Below are positions 18,688 to 26,865 of a stretch of DNA of 64,000 nucleotides, in pieces. Numbering within the stretch: position 1 is the stretch's first letter; each line of letters opens with the position of its first letter. This DNA comes from Streptococcaceae bacterium (GTDB taxonomy: Bacteria; Bacillota; Bacilli; Lactobacillales; Streptococcaceae). Under the pieces are notes generated by a model, which saw only the letters and a program-made list of their open reading frames with translations, was not told the DNA's origin and ran no database searches. The translations under genes and the position numbers were made by a program. Location: assembly GCA_902363395.1 (NCBI GenBank), contig CABIZZ010000001.1, positions 620,001 to 684,000 on the forward strand. The letters are read 5' to 3'.

Positions 18688-19683
18688 AAAGAACATTCAA
18701 TTGATATTCAATTAAGTCATCCAGATGATCTCTTCCATCTGTTTGGATCCAATGAGCGTCATTTGCGTTTGATGGAGCAAGAGTTGGATGTGATCATCCA
18801 TGCTCGAACAGAAATTGTCCAGGTCATTGGTCAAGAAGAAGATTGCGAGAAAGCTAGACAAGTTATTGAGGCTTTGCTGATCTTGGTGAATCGTGGTATG
18901 ACCATCGGGACGCCCGATGTCGTAACAGCTATTCAAATGGTCCGCAATGATGAGTTGGATAAGTTCGTCGCCTTGTATGAAGAAGAAATCATCAAGGATA
19001 GCTACGGCAAGCCCATTCGGGTCAAAACATTGGGGCAAAAGATTTATGTCGATAGTGTCAAGCACCATGATGTGACCTTTGGGATTGGACCAGCCGGGAC
19101 AGGGAAAACCTTCCTAGCGGTGACCTTGGCTGTGACTGCCCTCAAGCGTGGTCAAGTCAAGCGGATCATTTTGACCCGTCCAGCTGTAGAAGCAGGAGAG
19201 AGCCTTGGTTTCCTTCCAGGAGATCTCAAGGAAAAAGTAGACCCTTATCTACGACCAGTCTATGATGCTCTTTATCAAATTTTAGGGAAAGACCAGACTA
19301 CTCGGATGATGGAACGAGAAATTATTGAGATTGCTCCCTTGGCTTATATGCGGGGGCGGACCTTGGACGATGCTTTCGTCATTCTCGATGAAGCGCAAAA
19401 TACAACTATCATGCAGATGAAGATGTTTTTGACCCGTCTTGGTTTTAACTCTAAGATGATTGTCAATGGAGATACCAGCCAGATTGACCTTCCGCGAAAT
19501 GTCAAATCCGGCTTGATTGATGCTCAGGAGAAATTGAAGAACATTTCTCAGATTGACTTTGTGCATTTCTCTGCTAAGGATGTCGTTCGCCATCCGGTAG
19601 TTGCTGAAATTATCCGGGCCTATGAGCCCATCCCGAATCCAGTCCTCAAAGAAGAACCGGATGTGGAAGAAGAAGCAGAATAA
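18685..19683 (+). CDS. phoH: PhoH-like ATPase
   Basis: I choose the TTG at 18685 (332 residues) because a -10 box and GAGAGG lie just before it and family members have this length. It is a cytoplasmic P-loop ATPase of the PhoH family; some members act with RNases or on RNA, and the exact function is unsettled. A small KH-like N-terminal region (about 1-100) precedes the ATPase core. Walker A GPAGTGKT is near residue 135, followed by LTRPAVEAGESLGFLPGD (about 165-182) and Walker B FVILDEAQN (about 231-239). A hairpin follows the stop. Confidence 0.9.
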   Translation: MKEHSIDIQLSHPDDLFHLFGSNERHLRLMEQELDVIIHARTEIVQVIGQEEDCEKARQVIEALLILVNRGMTIGTPDVVTAIQMVRNDELDKFVALYEEEIIKDSYGKPIRVKTLGQKIYVDSVKHHDVTFGIGPAGTGKTFLAVTLAVTALKRGQVKRIILTRPAVEAGESLGFLPGDLKEKVDPYLRPVYDALYQILGKDQTTRMMEREIIEIAPLAYMRGRTLDDAFVILDEAQNTTIMQMKMFLTRLGFNSKMIVNGDTSQIDLPRNVKSGLIDAQEKLKNISQIDFVHFSAKDVVRHPVVAEIIRAYEPIPNPVLKEEPDVEEEAE

Positions 19684-19690
19684 AAGAAGA

Positions 19691-19718
19691 GGCAAAGATC
19701 TTATGATCTTTGCCTTAA
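19691..19718 (+). terminator. Terminator-like hairpin after phoH
   Basis: GGCAAAGATC pairs perfectly with GATCTTTGCC (19691-19700 with 19705-19714) across TTAT. The T tail is weak (TTAAATTG). The following AAATTGA-rich stretch is shared with the sequence preceding the second copy of the structured repeat at 40716. Confidence 0.65.
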
Positions 19719-19743
19719 ATTGACGATAAAATCATCTTCTAGC

Positions 19744-19873
19744 CTTTCCTTAGGTGAGAACGGACGTCAGCGAACTTCTTCGAAGTTCCATGACTAATAA
19801 TTGAGCCTAAGGTCTCAATTATTCCGAGTGCTTGAAACTAAATTGTTTCAGGCACTTTTCTCACGGCGGAAAG
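19744..19873 (+). repeat. 130-bp structured interspersed repeat, copy A
   Basis: Outer stem CTTTCC/GGAAAG and GTGAG/CTCAC closes three hairpins: GAACTTC/GAAGTTC (19772-19788), AATAATTGAG/CTCAATTATT (19796-19823) and GTGCTTGAAAC/GTTTCAGGCAC (19828-19855, one wobble pair). The same element in the same orientation lies at 40716-40845. Both copies occupy gaps between convergent genes. It does not resemble the BOX or RUP repeats as I remember them. The rest of this gap to the end of ald (19874-19996) is A/T-rich with no gene seen. Confidence 0.85.
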
Positions 19874-19996
19874 TCTCTGAAAATGATTTAAAAAAATCAA
19901 AACAACTTGTTTTTTCCAAAATTTTTTTAATTAGTTCATATGAAAAAGTAAGTTGCTTATTTTTTTTCGATGATAATTCTTTAAATATATGATAGT

Positions 19997-21109
19997 TTAA
20001 ACCAATTCATCAATTGGTGTGAAGTTGCGTTCTAGCCCTTCTGCAACTGGTTGGCTTGTGATATGGCCTTGGTAAGTAGTGACCCCTTGGCGCAAGCCTT
20101 CATCAAGGGCGATGGCCTTATGGAAACCTTTGTCAGCCAAAGCTTCTACATAAGGTAGGGTCACGTTGGTGAGGGCGATGGTAGAAGTGCGAGCGACAGC
20201 CCCTGGGATATTGGCAACGGCATAGTGGAGCACGCCATGTTTTTCGTAAACTGGCTCCGTATGCGTTGTCACACGGTCTGCTGTTTCAATAACCCCACCT
20301 TGGTCCACAGCTACGTCCACGATGACAGAACCGGGACGCATTTGTTTGACCATATCGTCTGTCACTAATTTAGGAGCTTTAGCTCCAGGGATCAAGACAG
20401 CCCCGATGACAACATCGGCATCACGTACACTGGCTTCGATATTAAATGGATTGGACATAAGGGTTTGGATTTGGTGACCAAAGACATCTTCTAGAACAGA
20501 CAAACGTTTGGCACTGATATCTAAGATGGTAACCTGGGCACCGAGTCCAAGAGCGATCCTAGCAGCATGGGTTCCAACGACCCCACCACCTATGATGGTG
20601 ACTTTCCCTTTAGGAACACCAGGTACCCCACCTAGGAGGACACCAGATCCACCTTCTTGTTTGGTCAGGAAGTGAGCACCGATTTGCACGGCCATCCGTC
20701 CAGCAACCTCACTCATTGGCACCAAGAGTGGCAACTGTCCATCTAAGTCACGAACGGTTTCGTAGGCCACCCCTGTTGTTTTAGCTGAGACCATAGCGTC
20801 CGCTAATTCTGGTGCAGCAGCCATGTGCAAGTAGGTGAAGAGCAAGAGGTCCTCACGAAGGAAGTCGTATTCTTCAGCGAGGGGTTCTTTGACCTTGACC
20901 ACCAATTCAGCTGACCAAGCTTCTGCAGCAGTCGCTACAATAGTCGCTCCTTGTTTGGCGTAATCTTCATCGCCAAAGCCAGAACCAAGTCCGGCATTTG
21001 TTTCTACCAAAACGTGATGACCTTTCTTCACCAAGCTTTGTACGCCTGCAGGAGTCAAACCGACCCGATTTTCGTTGTTTTTAATTTCTTTAGGAATTCC
21101 AATGAGCAT
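19997..21109 (-). CDS. ald: Alanine dehydrogenase
   Basis: This NAD-dependent enzyme reversibly deaminates L-alanine to pyruvate and ammonia. The start is the minus-strand ATG at 21109, preceded by AAGGAGG, giving 370 residues, the family's length; the frame extends further upstream but without a good ribosome site. N-terminal [19 protein letters not shown] (residues 3-21) and the Rossmann motif [18 protein letters not shown] (about 173-190) are diagnostic. It runs convergently toward phoH, with copy A of the structured repeat in between. It probably feeds alanine into pyruvate and nitrogen metabolism. Confidence 0.95.
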   Translation of the reverse strand: MLIGIPKEIKNNENRVGLTPAGVQSLVKKGHHVLVETNAGLGSGFGDEDYAKQGATIVATAAEAWSAELVVKVKEPLAEEYDFLREDLLLFTYLHMAAAPELADAMVSAKTTGVAYETVRDLDGQLPLLVPMSEVAGRMAVQIGAHFLTKQEGGSGVLLGGVPGVPKGKVTIIGGGVVGTHAARIALGLGAQVTILDISAKRLSVLEDVFGHQIQTLMSNPFNIEASVRDADVVIGAVLIPGAKAPKLVTDDMVKQMRPGSVIVDVAVDQGGVIETADRVTTHTEPVYEKHGVLHYAVANIPGAVARTSTIALTNVTLPYVEALADKGFHKAIALDEGLRQGVTTYQGHITSQPVAEGLERNFTPIDELV

Positions 21110-21309
21110 TCTTGCCTCCTTGCTCAGATTTTGGTGTGAAAAGGCCATTGGTGTGAGATTGCTCTCTTGACTCAATGACCTTTTCACTCCTTATCCGATT
21201 GTTTTGATTGATTTTATTGTATAGAAAAGTGGGTTAAAAAGCAAGAAAAATTTGAGCTTGCCTTCCTTTATGTTATTTGCTAAACTAATCCCTAAAGAAG
21301 GAGTGTCAA

Positions 21310-21879
21310 ATGTAAAATTTATATGTGAAGTTAGCGGCTTATCGTGAAGTGGAGACAGAGCGTTTGCACTTGCGTCCGGTCACTCTTGAAGACGCACCGG
21401 CTATGTTTGAGTATGCTTCTGATGAAACAGTTACGCGCTATACCTTTCCAACCAATCAGAGTCTAGGAGAGACGCGTAATAATATTGCCCTATTTTACCT
21501 AGCGAGCCCACTTGGCAGATGGGGGATCGAGCTCAAAGAAAATTGAAAATTTATCGGGACGATTGATTTACTGGATTTGGATCTTTGTCTGAAGAAGGGG
21601 AGTATCGACTATGTTCTGAATAAAGACTATTGGAACCAAGGTCTTGCGACAGAAGCTACAAAGGCAATCATTGCCTTGGCTTTTGAACAGTTAGGGATGA
21701 ACAAGCTCCTTGCCGTTCATGATAAGGACAACCCAGCTTCTGGCCGGGTGATGGCCAAATCAGGGATGAAATTTTCTCACGAGGAGCCCTACGCGATGCT
21801 AGACCTGCATGAAGAAGGGCGAATGGTGACGAGAGTCCATTATGTCCTCACAAAGGAAGAATATTTGGCAGAAAAATGA
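21310..21879 (+). pseudogene. GNAT acetyltransferase with two nonsense codons
   Basis: AAGGAG (21298-21303) precedes an ATG at 21310 that is followed at once by TAA; the frame then reads on as NLYVKLAAYREVETERLHLRP. A second stop, TGA at 21544-21546, interrupts KEN-KFIGTIDLL. After it the frame is open to 21879, with GNAT acetyl-CoA motifs (NQGLATEATKAIIALAFEQLG and the N-kLLAVHD-NPAS block). Restoring two single bases would give a complete ~189-residue RimJ/RimL-like N-acetyltransferase. Two independent stops argue for genuine decay and against a sequencing error. Confidence 0.85.
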
Positions 21880-21888
21880 GTCAGGATA

Positions 21889-21918
21889 TTGACAAAAGAC
21901 CTATCTCCATGATATAGT
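21889..21918 (+). promoter_or_regulatory. tRNA-Thr promoter with dyad
   Basis: The -35 is TTGACA (21889-21894) and the -10 is TATAGT (21913-21918), 18 bp apart. A perfect dyad ACCTATCT (21899-21906) / AGATAGGT (21919-21926) spans the -10 box. Confidence 0.6.
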
Positions 21919-21929
21919 AGATAGGTACT

Positions 21930-22002
21930 GCTGGTTTAGCTCAGTCGGTAGAGCGCATCCATGGTAAGGATGAGGTCGCCGGTTCAATCCCGGCAACTAG
22001 CA
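21930..22002 (+). tRNA. tRNA-Thr (anticodon GGT)
   Basis: A complete 73-nt cloverleaf. Acceptor GCTGGTT pairs with AACTAGC (one G-U), followed by discriminator A. The D-loop contains AGTCGGTAGA, the anticodon stem CATCC/GGATG encloses loop ATGGTAA with anticodon GGT, and the T-arm is GCCGGTTCAATCCCGGC. CCA is not encoded. A terminator follows, so the gene is transcribed alone. Confidence 0.97.
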
Positions 22003-22013
22003 TAGCAGAAGAG

Positions 22014-22046
22014 AGAAGCTTAGAGAGGATCTAGGCTTCTTTTTTG
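22014..22046 (+). terminator. tRNA-Thr terminator
   Basis: AGAAGCTTAGA pairs with TCTAGGCTTCT (one G-T pair region), followed by T6. Confidence 0.75.
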
Positions 22047-22108
22047 TGCTTTAATTTCTAATTGAGTGCCTATTTATGGATCTTTTTTCAACAATTTTCA
22101 AAAAAACG

Positions 22109-22137
22109 TTGACAAGCACAGAAATCCGTGGTAAAGT
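22109..22137 (+). promoter_or_regulatory. Promoter of patAB-type leader
   Basis: The -35 is a consensus TTGACA (22109-22114) and the -10 is TAAAGT (22132-22137) with an extended TGG, 17 bp apart. It starts the attenuated leader of the exporter operon. Confidence 0.75.
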
Positions 22138-22168
22138 TAGAACAACAAAGAGAAAGGAGAAAACCATC

Positions 22169-22240
22169 ATGAACAAAGTAGATGTTTTGATGACACAATT
22201 GAATACACAGCTTCTCCAATCTCAGTTGAGTTCTATGTAA
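22169..22240 (+). CDS. 23-residue leader peptide of the ABC exporter operon
   Basis: A 24-codon frame with AAAGGAG eight bases before its ATG begins MNKVDVLMTQLN and ends QSQLSSM. It is polar and lacks a hydrophobic signal, so it is unlikely to be exported. It lies between a consensus promoter and the first of two terminators ahead of a multidrug-type ABC exporter. The placement resembles bmrB before Bacillus bmrCD, where ribosome stalling on the leader by translation inhibitors prevents termination. A similar attenuator controls pneumococcal patAB. Translation is inferred from the ribosome site and context. Confidence 0.65.
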   Translation: MNKVDVLMTQLNTQLLQSQLSSM

Positions 22241-22251
22241 AAATTGAATGA

Positions 22252-22286
22252 AACCCAAGATGGAGGAGTCTGTCTTGGGTTTTTTG
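22252..22286 (+). terminator. Attenuator terminator 1 of the exporter leader
   Basis: AACCCAAGA (22252-22260) pairs with TCTTGGGTT (22273-22281), followed by T. It starts only 11 nt after the leader-peptide stop, within reach of a stalled ribosome. Confidence 0.85.
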
Positions 22287-22334
22287 TATGCATTTTTGCC
22301 TGCCTTAACTGAATTGGTGACAGGCATCAGAAGG

Positions 22335-22381
22335 CCCAAGTGTGGACTGAGCACGTACTCAGCTCCTACTTGGGTTTTTTC
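22335..22381 (+). terminator. Attenuator terminator 2 of the exporter leader
   Basis: CCCAAGT (22335-22341) pairs with ACTTGGG (22368-22374), with an inner CTGAG/CTCAG helix and a T6 tail. Its arms are complementary to those of terminator 1: 3' arm of 1 with 5' arm of 2, and 5' arm of 1 with 3' arm of 2. Confidence 0.85.
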
Positions 22382-22405
22382 TGTGCCAAAATGAAAGGGG
22401 AGAAG

Positions 22406-24130
22406 ATGATAGGAGCTTTATGGAAGTACATCTGGGAGCATAAGTGGCTGTATCTCAGCATTGCTGTGGTCCTAGTGATTTATGATTATACAATTTTAAT
22501 ACCGACACAGGTCATTCAACGACTAGTCGACCAGCTGAGCAAGCAGACCTTGACTCAGGCAAGTTTTACGAGAGATATTGCTCTCTTGTTGGGAGCTACT
22601 TTTTTAAATTACATTTCCGCTTACTACTGGCATCTGAAGTTGTTTCAAGCTTCGGTCCATTACAAGGCCAGGCTACAGGGGCAAGCTTTTCGTAAGCTCG
22701 TAGCCATGAGACGGCCATTTTATGAAAAGTTTCGCTCAGGGGATCTCCTGACTCGATTTACCACAGATGTGGATGGGATGATGGGGATGGTCGGCTATGG
22801 AATGCTCATTGTCCTTTATGGGGGAGGTTTGTTCCTCTTTATTATTCCAGCTATGTTCTTGATTTCCTGGCAGTTGAGTTTGATTTCCTTTATTCCTATG
22901 AGTTTTCTGGTTTTATCAACCTATCTCCTTGGGAAAAAGGAAGAGGTCTATGTAGATGAAAACCGTGATGCCGTTGCTCACTTGAATGATGAGGTCCTAG
23001 AATCTATCGAAGGGATTCGGGTAATGCGGGCCTATAGTCGCAAGGAGCATCAGGTGCGACAATTTCAAGGGCGGACAGAAAGTTTGGCCAAGACGGGTGA
23101 TAAGATCGCCTCTATTCAAAATGCCTTTGGTCCTTTTGCCCTCTTCTTTATCGGGGTTTCAACCGTCCTTCTTTTGGTCTGTGGGGGCCATTTCTTGAAA
23201 ACTGGACAGATTAGCTTGGGTCAACTGCTAGGTCTAGAATTGTATCTAGTGGCCTTGATTGAGCCGATGTGGATGCTAGCAGATTTCATCCTTGTCTATC
23301 AAACAGCTAAGACCTCCCACAAAAAGTTGTCAGAATTGGTCGAAGAGGATGATGACTTGGAAAGAGATGGGGACGATTGGTTAGAGGAACTGAATGAGGT
23401 AGTTTTCGAAAATTATTCCTTTACCTATCCGATGGCGGAGAAGGAGAGTCTTTCGCAGATTTCTTTGCTGTTCAATAAAGGGCAAACCATTGGGATTGTG
23501 GGTCGAACAGGAGCAGGAAAGACAAGCTTGGTCCGTCAATTTTTACGACAATACCCACTTGGGCAAGGGACATTTACCATTAATGGGAAGTCCGTTACAC
23601 GCTATGTGAGACGCTCTATTGAGGAAAAAATCGGTTATGTCTCTCAGGAACACATCCTATTTTCGAAGTCTATTTTAGAAAACATTTCCCTTGGTAAGAA
23701 GGGGGCTAGTCAAGAGGAAATCATGGATGCTATCGCTCAGGCAGCCTTTGCAGATGATTTGGAACGGATGTCGGATGGCCTGGATACTTTGATCGGAGAA
23801 AAGGGAGTATCCGTATCGGGAGGGCAGAAGCAGCGGATTTCTCTGGCACGTGCCTTTTTACGTGATGCCCAGTTGCTCCTCTTGGATGATTCTTTATCCG
23901 CAGTGGATGCCAAGACGGAACAGGCCATTATTGAGACCATTCAAAGAGAGCGACAAGGAAAGACAACCTTGATAGTCTCCCACCGTCTCTCAGCTGTCCA
24001 TCAGGCAGATTGGATCCTTGTGTTAGATCAAGGACGGATTGTAGAAGAAGGAACAGCTAGTGATTTACTGGCTCAAGAAGGTTGGTATTATGAACAATAC
24101 CAACGGCAACAAAGACAGGAAGGAGAATAA
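22406..24130 (+). CDS. patA: Heterodimeric multidrug ABC exporter subunit, degenerate Walker B
   Basis: The start is the ATG at 22406, preceded by AAAGGGGAG; about 574 residues. A six-helix exporter membrane domain (about 1-320) is fused to an ATPase domain. Walker A GRTGAGKTS is near residue 366, signature VSGGQKQR near 471, and Walker B LLLLDDSLSAVD near 490. The catalytic Glu is replaced by Asp, as in the degenerate site of PatAB, BmrCD and LmrCD heterodimers. The partner gene follows one base later and has the complementary defect, in its signature. Pneumococcal PatAB exports fluoroquinolones and dyes. The name patA rests on similarity from memory and on the attenuated leader. Confidence 0.82.
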   Translation: MIGALWKYIWEHKWLYLSIAVVLVIYDYTILIPTQVIQRLVDQLSKQTLTQASFTRDIALLLGATFLNYISAYYWHLKLFQASVHYKARLQGQAFRKLVAMRRPFYEKFRSGDLLTRFTTDVDGMMGMVGYGMLIVLYGGGLFLFIIPAMFLISWQLSLISFIPMSFLVLSTYLLGKKEEVYVDENRDAVAHLNDEVLESIEGIRVMRAYSRKEHQVRQFQGRTESLAKTGDKIASIQNAFGPFALFFIGVSTVLLLVCGGHFLKTGQISLGQLLGLELYLVALIEPMWMLADFILVYQTAKTSHKKLSELVEEDDDLERDGDDWLEELNEVVFENYSFTYPMAEKESLSQISLLFNKGQTIGIVGRTGAGKTSLVRQFLRQYPLGQGTFTINGKSVTRYVRRSIEEKIGYVSQEHILFSKSILENISLGKKGASQEEIMDAIAQAAFADDLERMSDGLDTLIGEKGVSVSGGQKQRISLARAFLRDAQLLLLDDSLSAVDAKTEQAIIETIQRERQGKTTLIVSHRLSAVHQADWILVLDQGRIVEEGTASDLLAQEGWYYEQYQRQQRQEGE

Positions 24131-24131
24131 G

Positions 24132-25868
24132 ATGGGTATTTTAAAACGACTGTTACAAAAACTATCCCTTTTTCCTGGTATTTTTGGGCTAGGTTTCATC
24201 TGTCTTTTGCTGGCAACGATTTTGTCAGATCTATCGCCATTTATTCTACAAAAAATGATTGATGGTCCCTTGACAGCCTTGAGTCAGGGAGGAGAGTTAG
24301 GAGCACTCTATCCTATGGGTGTCCTCTATCTAATTGTTTTGGCAGTGGGTCAGATTTTCAGTTATATAGGCAATCGGGTTTTGATCCATGGAGGCAATAA
24401 GGTAACTGCACAGCTGCGCGATCAAGCCTTCCTCGTGATGCAACAACTACCGATTTCCTACTTTGATGACAAGCCAGCAGGGAAAATTGCTACACGAATT
24501 GTTAATGATACAGAGACCTTACGGACTCAATTTTACAATTCCTGCATGTATTTGGTGATTCATTTGATGCGTTTCTTCTTTATCATGGGAGTTCTCTTTA
24601 CTATCAATCCCATGATGGGTCTCCTCTTATGCTTGATTTTCCCTATCTTTTACGGGATTCAGGCCTTGTATAAGCGCATGACGGACAAGCCCATGAAGGA
24701 CTTCTTTGATTCCAGAAGTGAAATCAATACCCAGGTAAATGAACTGCTTCATGGAGCCAGTATGATCCAACTTTACGGACAAGAAGAGCGCGTAATTGAG
24801 GAGTTTGATCAGACGACTGAGAAGATGACTGTGGCTAATGATCGTTTGATCCTAGCAGACTCCATTGCCTCTTGGACCCTGACAGAATTCTTGAAATACA
24901 TCGTCATTGCAGGAATTTTAACCATTGCAGGCCTATCCTATCTTGGGGGAGATTTGGGGATGACTGCAGGTTTCTTGTTTATCAATCTCAATTATGTCAT
25001 TCAACTCTTTGATCTGATGGCCAATTTGATCCGTCGTCTACCGGATATCCGGCGCTCTCTTGAAACAGGGCAACGGGTCTTGACTTTCTTAGATGAAAAG
25101 GTAGAGGCAGATGCAACAGAAGAAATCCAAATAGATAGGGCAACTGTGGAGTTTAATCATGTCACTTTTGCCTATGAAGAAGGCAAGCCAGTTCTGAAGG
25201 ATATTTCCATCCAAGCTCATCCGGGTCAAACTCTTGCCTTGGTTGGCCATACCGGTTCGGGTAAATCCTCCATTATGAACTTGCTCTATCGTTTCTATGA
25301 TCCGCAGGAGGGGGAAATCCGGATCGACGGCCAGAATATTCGCCATTTCTCTAGAGAGAGTCTTCGCTCCCATATGGGAATTGTCTTACAGGATCCTTAT
25401 CTGTTCTCAGGGACCATTGCTAGCAATGTGGCCATGAGTCAAACAGATATCGACCGTGATCGCGTCTTGGATGCTCTAAAACAGGTCGGTGCCCTACCTA
25501 TGATCCAGAGATTAGAAAAGGGAATCGACCATCCAGTGGTTGAAAAGGGATCTGCCTTCTCAAGTGGAGAGCGTCAACTGATTTCTTTCGCTCGGACCCT
25601 CTACATGAACCCGAAAATTCTGATTCTGGACGAAGCAACCTCTCACATTGATACGGAGACAGAGGAGATCATTCAGAAGGCTATGGCAGTCTTACAGAAA
25701 GGCCGGACCACCTTTATTATTGCCCACCGCTTATCGACCATTCAAGATGCAGATCAGATCTTGCTTCTATCAGAAGGGCGCATTGTCGAACGTGGGCAAC
25801 ATGCAGACTTGATTGCCCATGGTGGCATCTATGCCCAGATGCAAGCTATCCAACAGACGGTTGAATAA
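24132..25868 (+). CDS. patB: Heterodimeric multidrug ABC exporter subunit, degenerate signature
   Basis: The start is the ATG at 24132 (578 residues), with GGAG overlapping the end of the upstream gene. A six-helix membrane domain (about 1-325) is followed by an ATPase domain. Walker A GHTGSGKS is near residue 372, Walker B LILDEATSHID near 497 keeps the catalytic Glu, and the signature is altered to SSGERQL (about 477). Paired with the upstream subunit this gives one competent and one degenerate ATP site, the hallmark of the heterodimeric exporters. Both subunits are made from one attenuated mRNA. A hairpin terminator follows. Confidence 0.82.
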   Translation: MGILKRLLQKLSLFPGIFGLGFICLLLATILSDLSPFILQKMIDGPLTALSQGGELGALYPMGVLYLIVLAVGQIFSYIGNRVLIHGGNKVTAQLRDQAFLVMQQLPISYFDDKPAGKIATRIVNDTETLRTQFYNSCMYLVIHLMRFFFIMGVLFTINPMMGLLLCLIFPIFYGIQALYKRMTDKPMKDFFDSRSEINTQVNELLHGASMIQLYGQEERVIEEFDQTTEKMTVANDRLILADSIASWTLTEFLKYIVIAGILTIAGLSYLGGDLGMTAGFLFINLNYVIQLFDLMANLIRRLPDIRRSLETGQRVLTFLDEKVEADATEEIQIDRATVEFNHVTFAYEEGKPVLKDISIQAHPGQTLALVGHTGSGKSSIMNLLYRFYDPQEGEIRIDGQNIRHFSRESLRSHMGIVLQDPYLFSGTIASNVAMSQTDIDRDRVLDALKQVGALPMIQRLEKGIDHPVVEKGSAFSSGERQLISFARTLYMNPKILILDEATSHIDTETEEIIQKAMAVLQKGRTTFIIAHRLSTIQDADQILLLSEGRIVERGQHADLIAHGGIYAQMQAIQQTVE

Positions 25869-25891
25869 AAGGGCATTCTTCAAATAGTAAA

Positions 25892-25926
25892 AGTAGCGTG
25901 TATTCTAGTATATACGCTATTTTTAT
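25892..25926 (+). terminator. Exporter operon terminator
   Basis: TAGCGTGTAT pairs with ATATACGCTA around a short loop, followed by a T-rich tail. Confidence 0.7.
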
Positions 25927-25934
25927 GCTATAAT
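25926..25934 (+). promoter_or_regulatory. ybeY promoter, extended -10
   Basis: TGCTATAAT gives a consensus -10 with the TGn extension. No clear -35 was found because the terminator lies immediately upstream. Confidence 0.5.
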
Positions 25935-25959
25935 TGAAATGATAGTGAGGTGATCCAAG

Positions 25960-26457
25960 ATGTATATTGAGATGGTTGATGAGACCGGTCAAGTCTCTGA
26001 AGAAATGATCAAACAAACCCAGGAAATTTTAGAATTTGCTGCAAAAAAATTGGGCAAAGAAGACAAGGAAATGGCAGTGACCTTTGTAACCAACGAACGT
26101 AGCCATGAATTGAACTTGGAATACCGAGACACGGATCGCCCAACGGATGTGATCAGTCTGGAATACAAACCAGAGATGGACATTGCTTTTTCGGAAGAAG
26201 ATTTAGAAGATCACCCAGAGTTAGCAGAAATGATGGCTGAATTCGATACCTATATTGGAGAGCTCTTTATTTCTGTAGACAAGGCGCGTGAGCAAGCGGC
26301 TGAGTATGGCCACAGTTTTGAGCGCGAAATGGGCTTTTTAGCAGTGCATGGCTTCCTTCATATCAACGGTTATGATCACTATACGCCGGAAGAAGAAAAG
26401 GAAATGTTTGGCTTACAGGAAGAGATTTTGACAGCCTATGGACTCACAAGACAATAA
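25960..26457 (+). CDS. ybeY: Endoribonuclease YbeY (rRNA maturation)
   Basis: This 165-residue metalloenzyme acts in 16S rRNA 3'-end maturation and ribosome quality control. The zinc motif [11 protein letters not shown] (about residues 129-139) is complete, and the conserved [20 protein letters not shown] region is at about 40-60. Length is typical. GTGAGGTG precedes the ATG at suitable spacing. Its last 20 bases overlap dgkA in another frame, so the two genes are translationally coupled; era follows, giving the common ybeY-dgkA-era order. Confidence 0.95.
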   Translation: MYIEMVDETGQVSEEMIKQTQEILEFAAKKLGKEDKEMAVTFVTNERSHELNLEYRDTDRPTDVISLEYKPEMDIAFSEEDLEDHPELAEMMAEFDTYIGELFISVDKAREQAAEYGHSFEREMGFLAVHGFLHINGYDHYTPEEEKEMFGLQEEILTAYGLTRQ

Positions 26458-26836
26458 ACGAAAATGGAAAAATCGAGAACTGATTGCCAGTCTTGAATTT
26501 GCTTTAACAGGGATTTTCACAGCCTTTAAAGAGGAACGAAATATGCGTAAGCATGCACTTTCAGCTATCTTAGCGATTGTTGCAGGCTTCCTTTTTGGCA
26601 TTTCAGCAACAGAGTGGCTCTTTCTACTCTTAAGTGTTTCTTTGGTCATTGCCTTTGAAATCATGAATTCTGCTCTTGAAAATGTAGTGGATTTGGCGAG
26701 CGATTACCATTTCTCCATGCTGGCAAAGAATGCCAAGGATATGGCGGCAGGAGCGGTTCTCGTTATTTCGGGCTTTGCCTTTGTGACAGGTCTCATTATA
26801 TTTGTGCCCAAGTTGTGGGCTTTGGTATTTGGATAA
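26438..26836 (+). CDS. dgkA: Diacylglycerol/undecaprenol kinase
   Basis: This 132-residue integral membrane lipid kinase of the DgkA family; Gram-positive members mainly phosphorylate undecaprenol for cell-wall carrier recycling. Three membrane helices are visible. The conserved active-site segment [19 protein letters not shown] (about residues 72-90) and KDMAAGAVL (about 99-107) are intact. The start overlaps ybeY by 20 nt with no strong ribosome site, suggesting coupling. In Streptococcus mutans this kinase supports acid tolerance. Confidence 0.93.
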   Translation: MDSQDNKRKWKNRELIASLEFALTGIFTAFKEERNMRKHALSAILAIVAGFLFGISATEWLFLLLSVSLVIAFEIMNSALENVVDLASDYHFSMLAKNAKDMAAGAVLVISGFAFVTGLIIFVPKLWALVFG

Positions 26837-26865
26837 GAGGGAGACTTCCCTCATGAAAGGAAACT

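Noticed and set aside
19801..19992. 63-codon plus-strand frame between phoH and ald
   Set aside because: It begins inside the structured repeat and runs through A/T-rich non-coding sequence.
21110..21187. N-terminal extension of ald
   Set aside because: AAGGAGG directly precedes the ATG at 21109, which matches the family's start; the GTG at 21187 has no properly spaced site.
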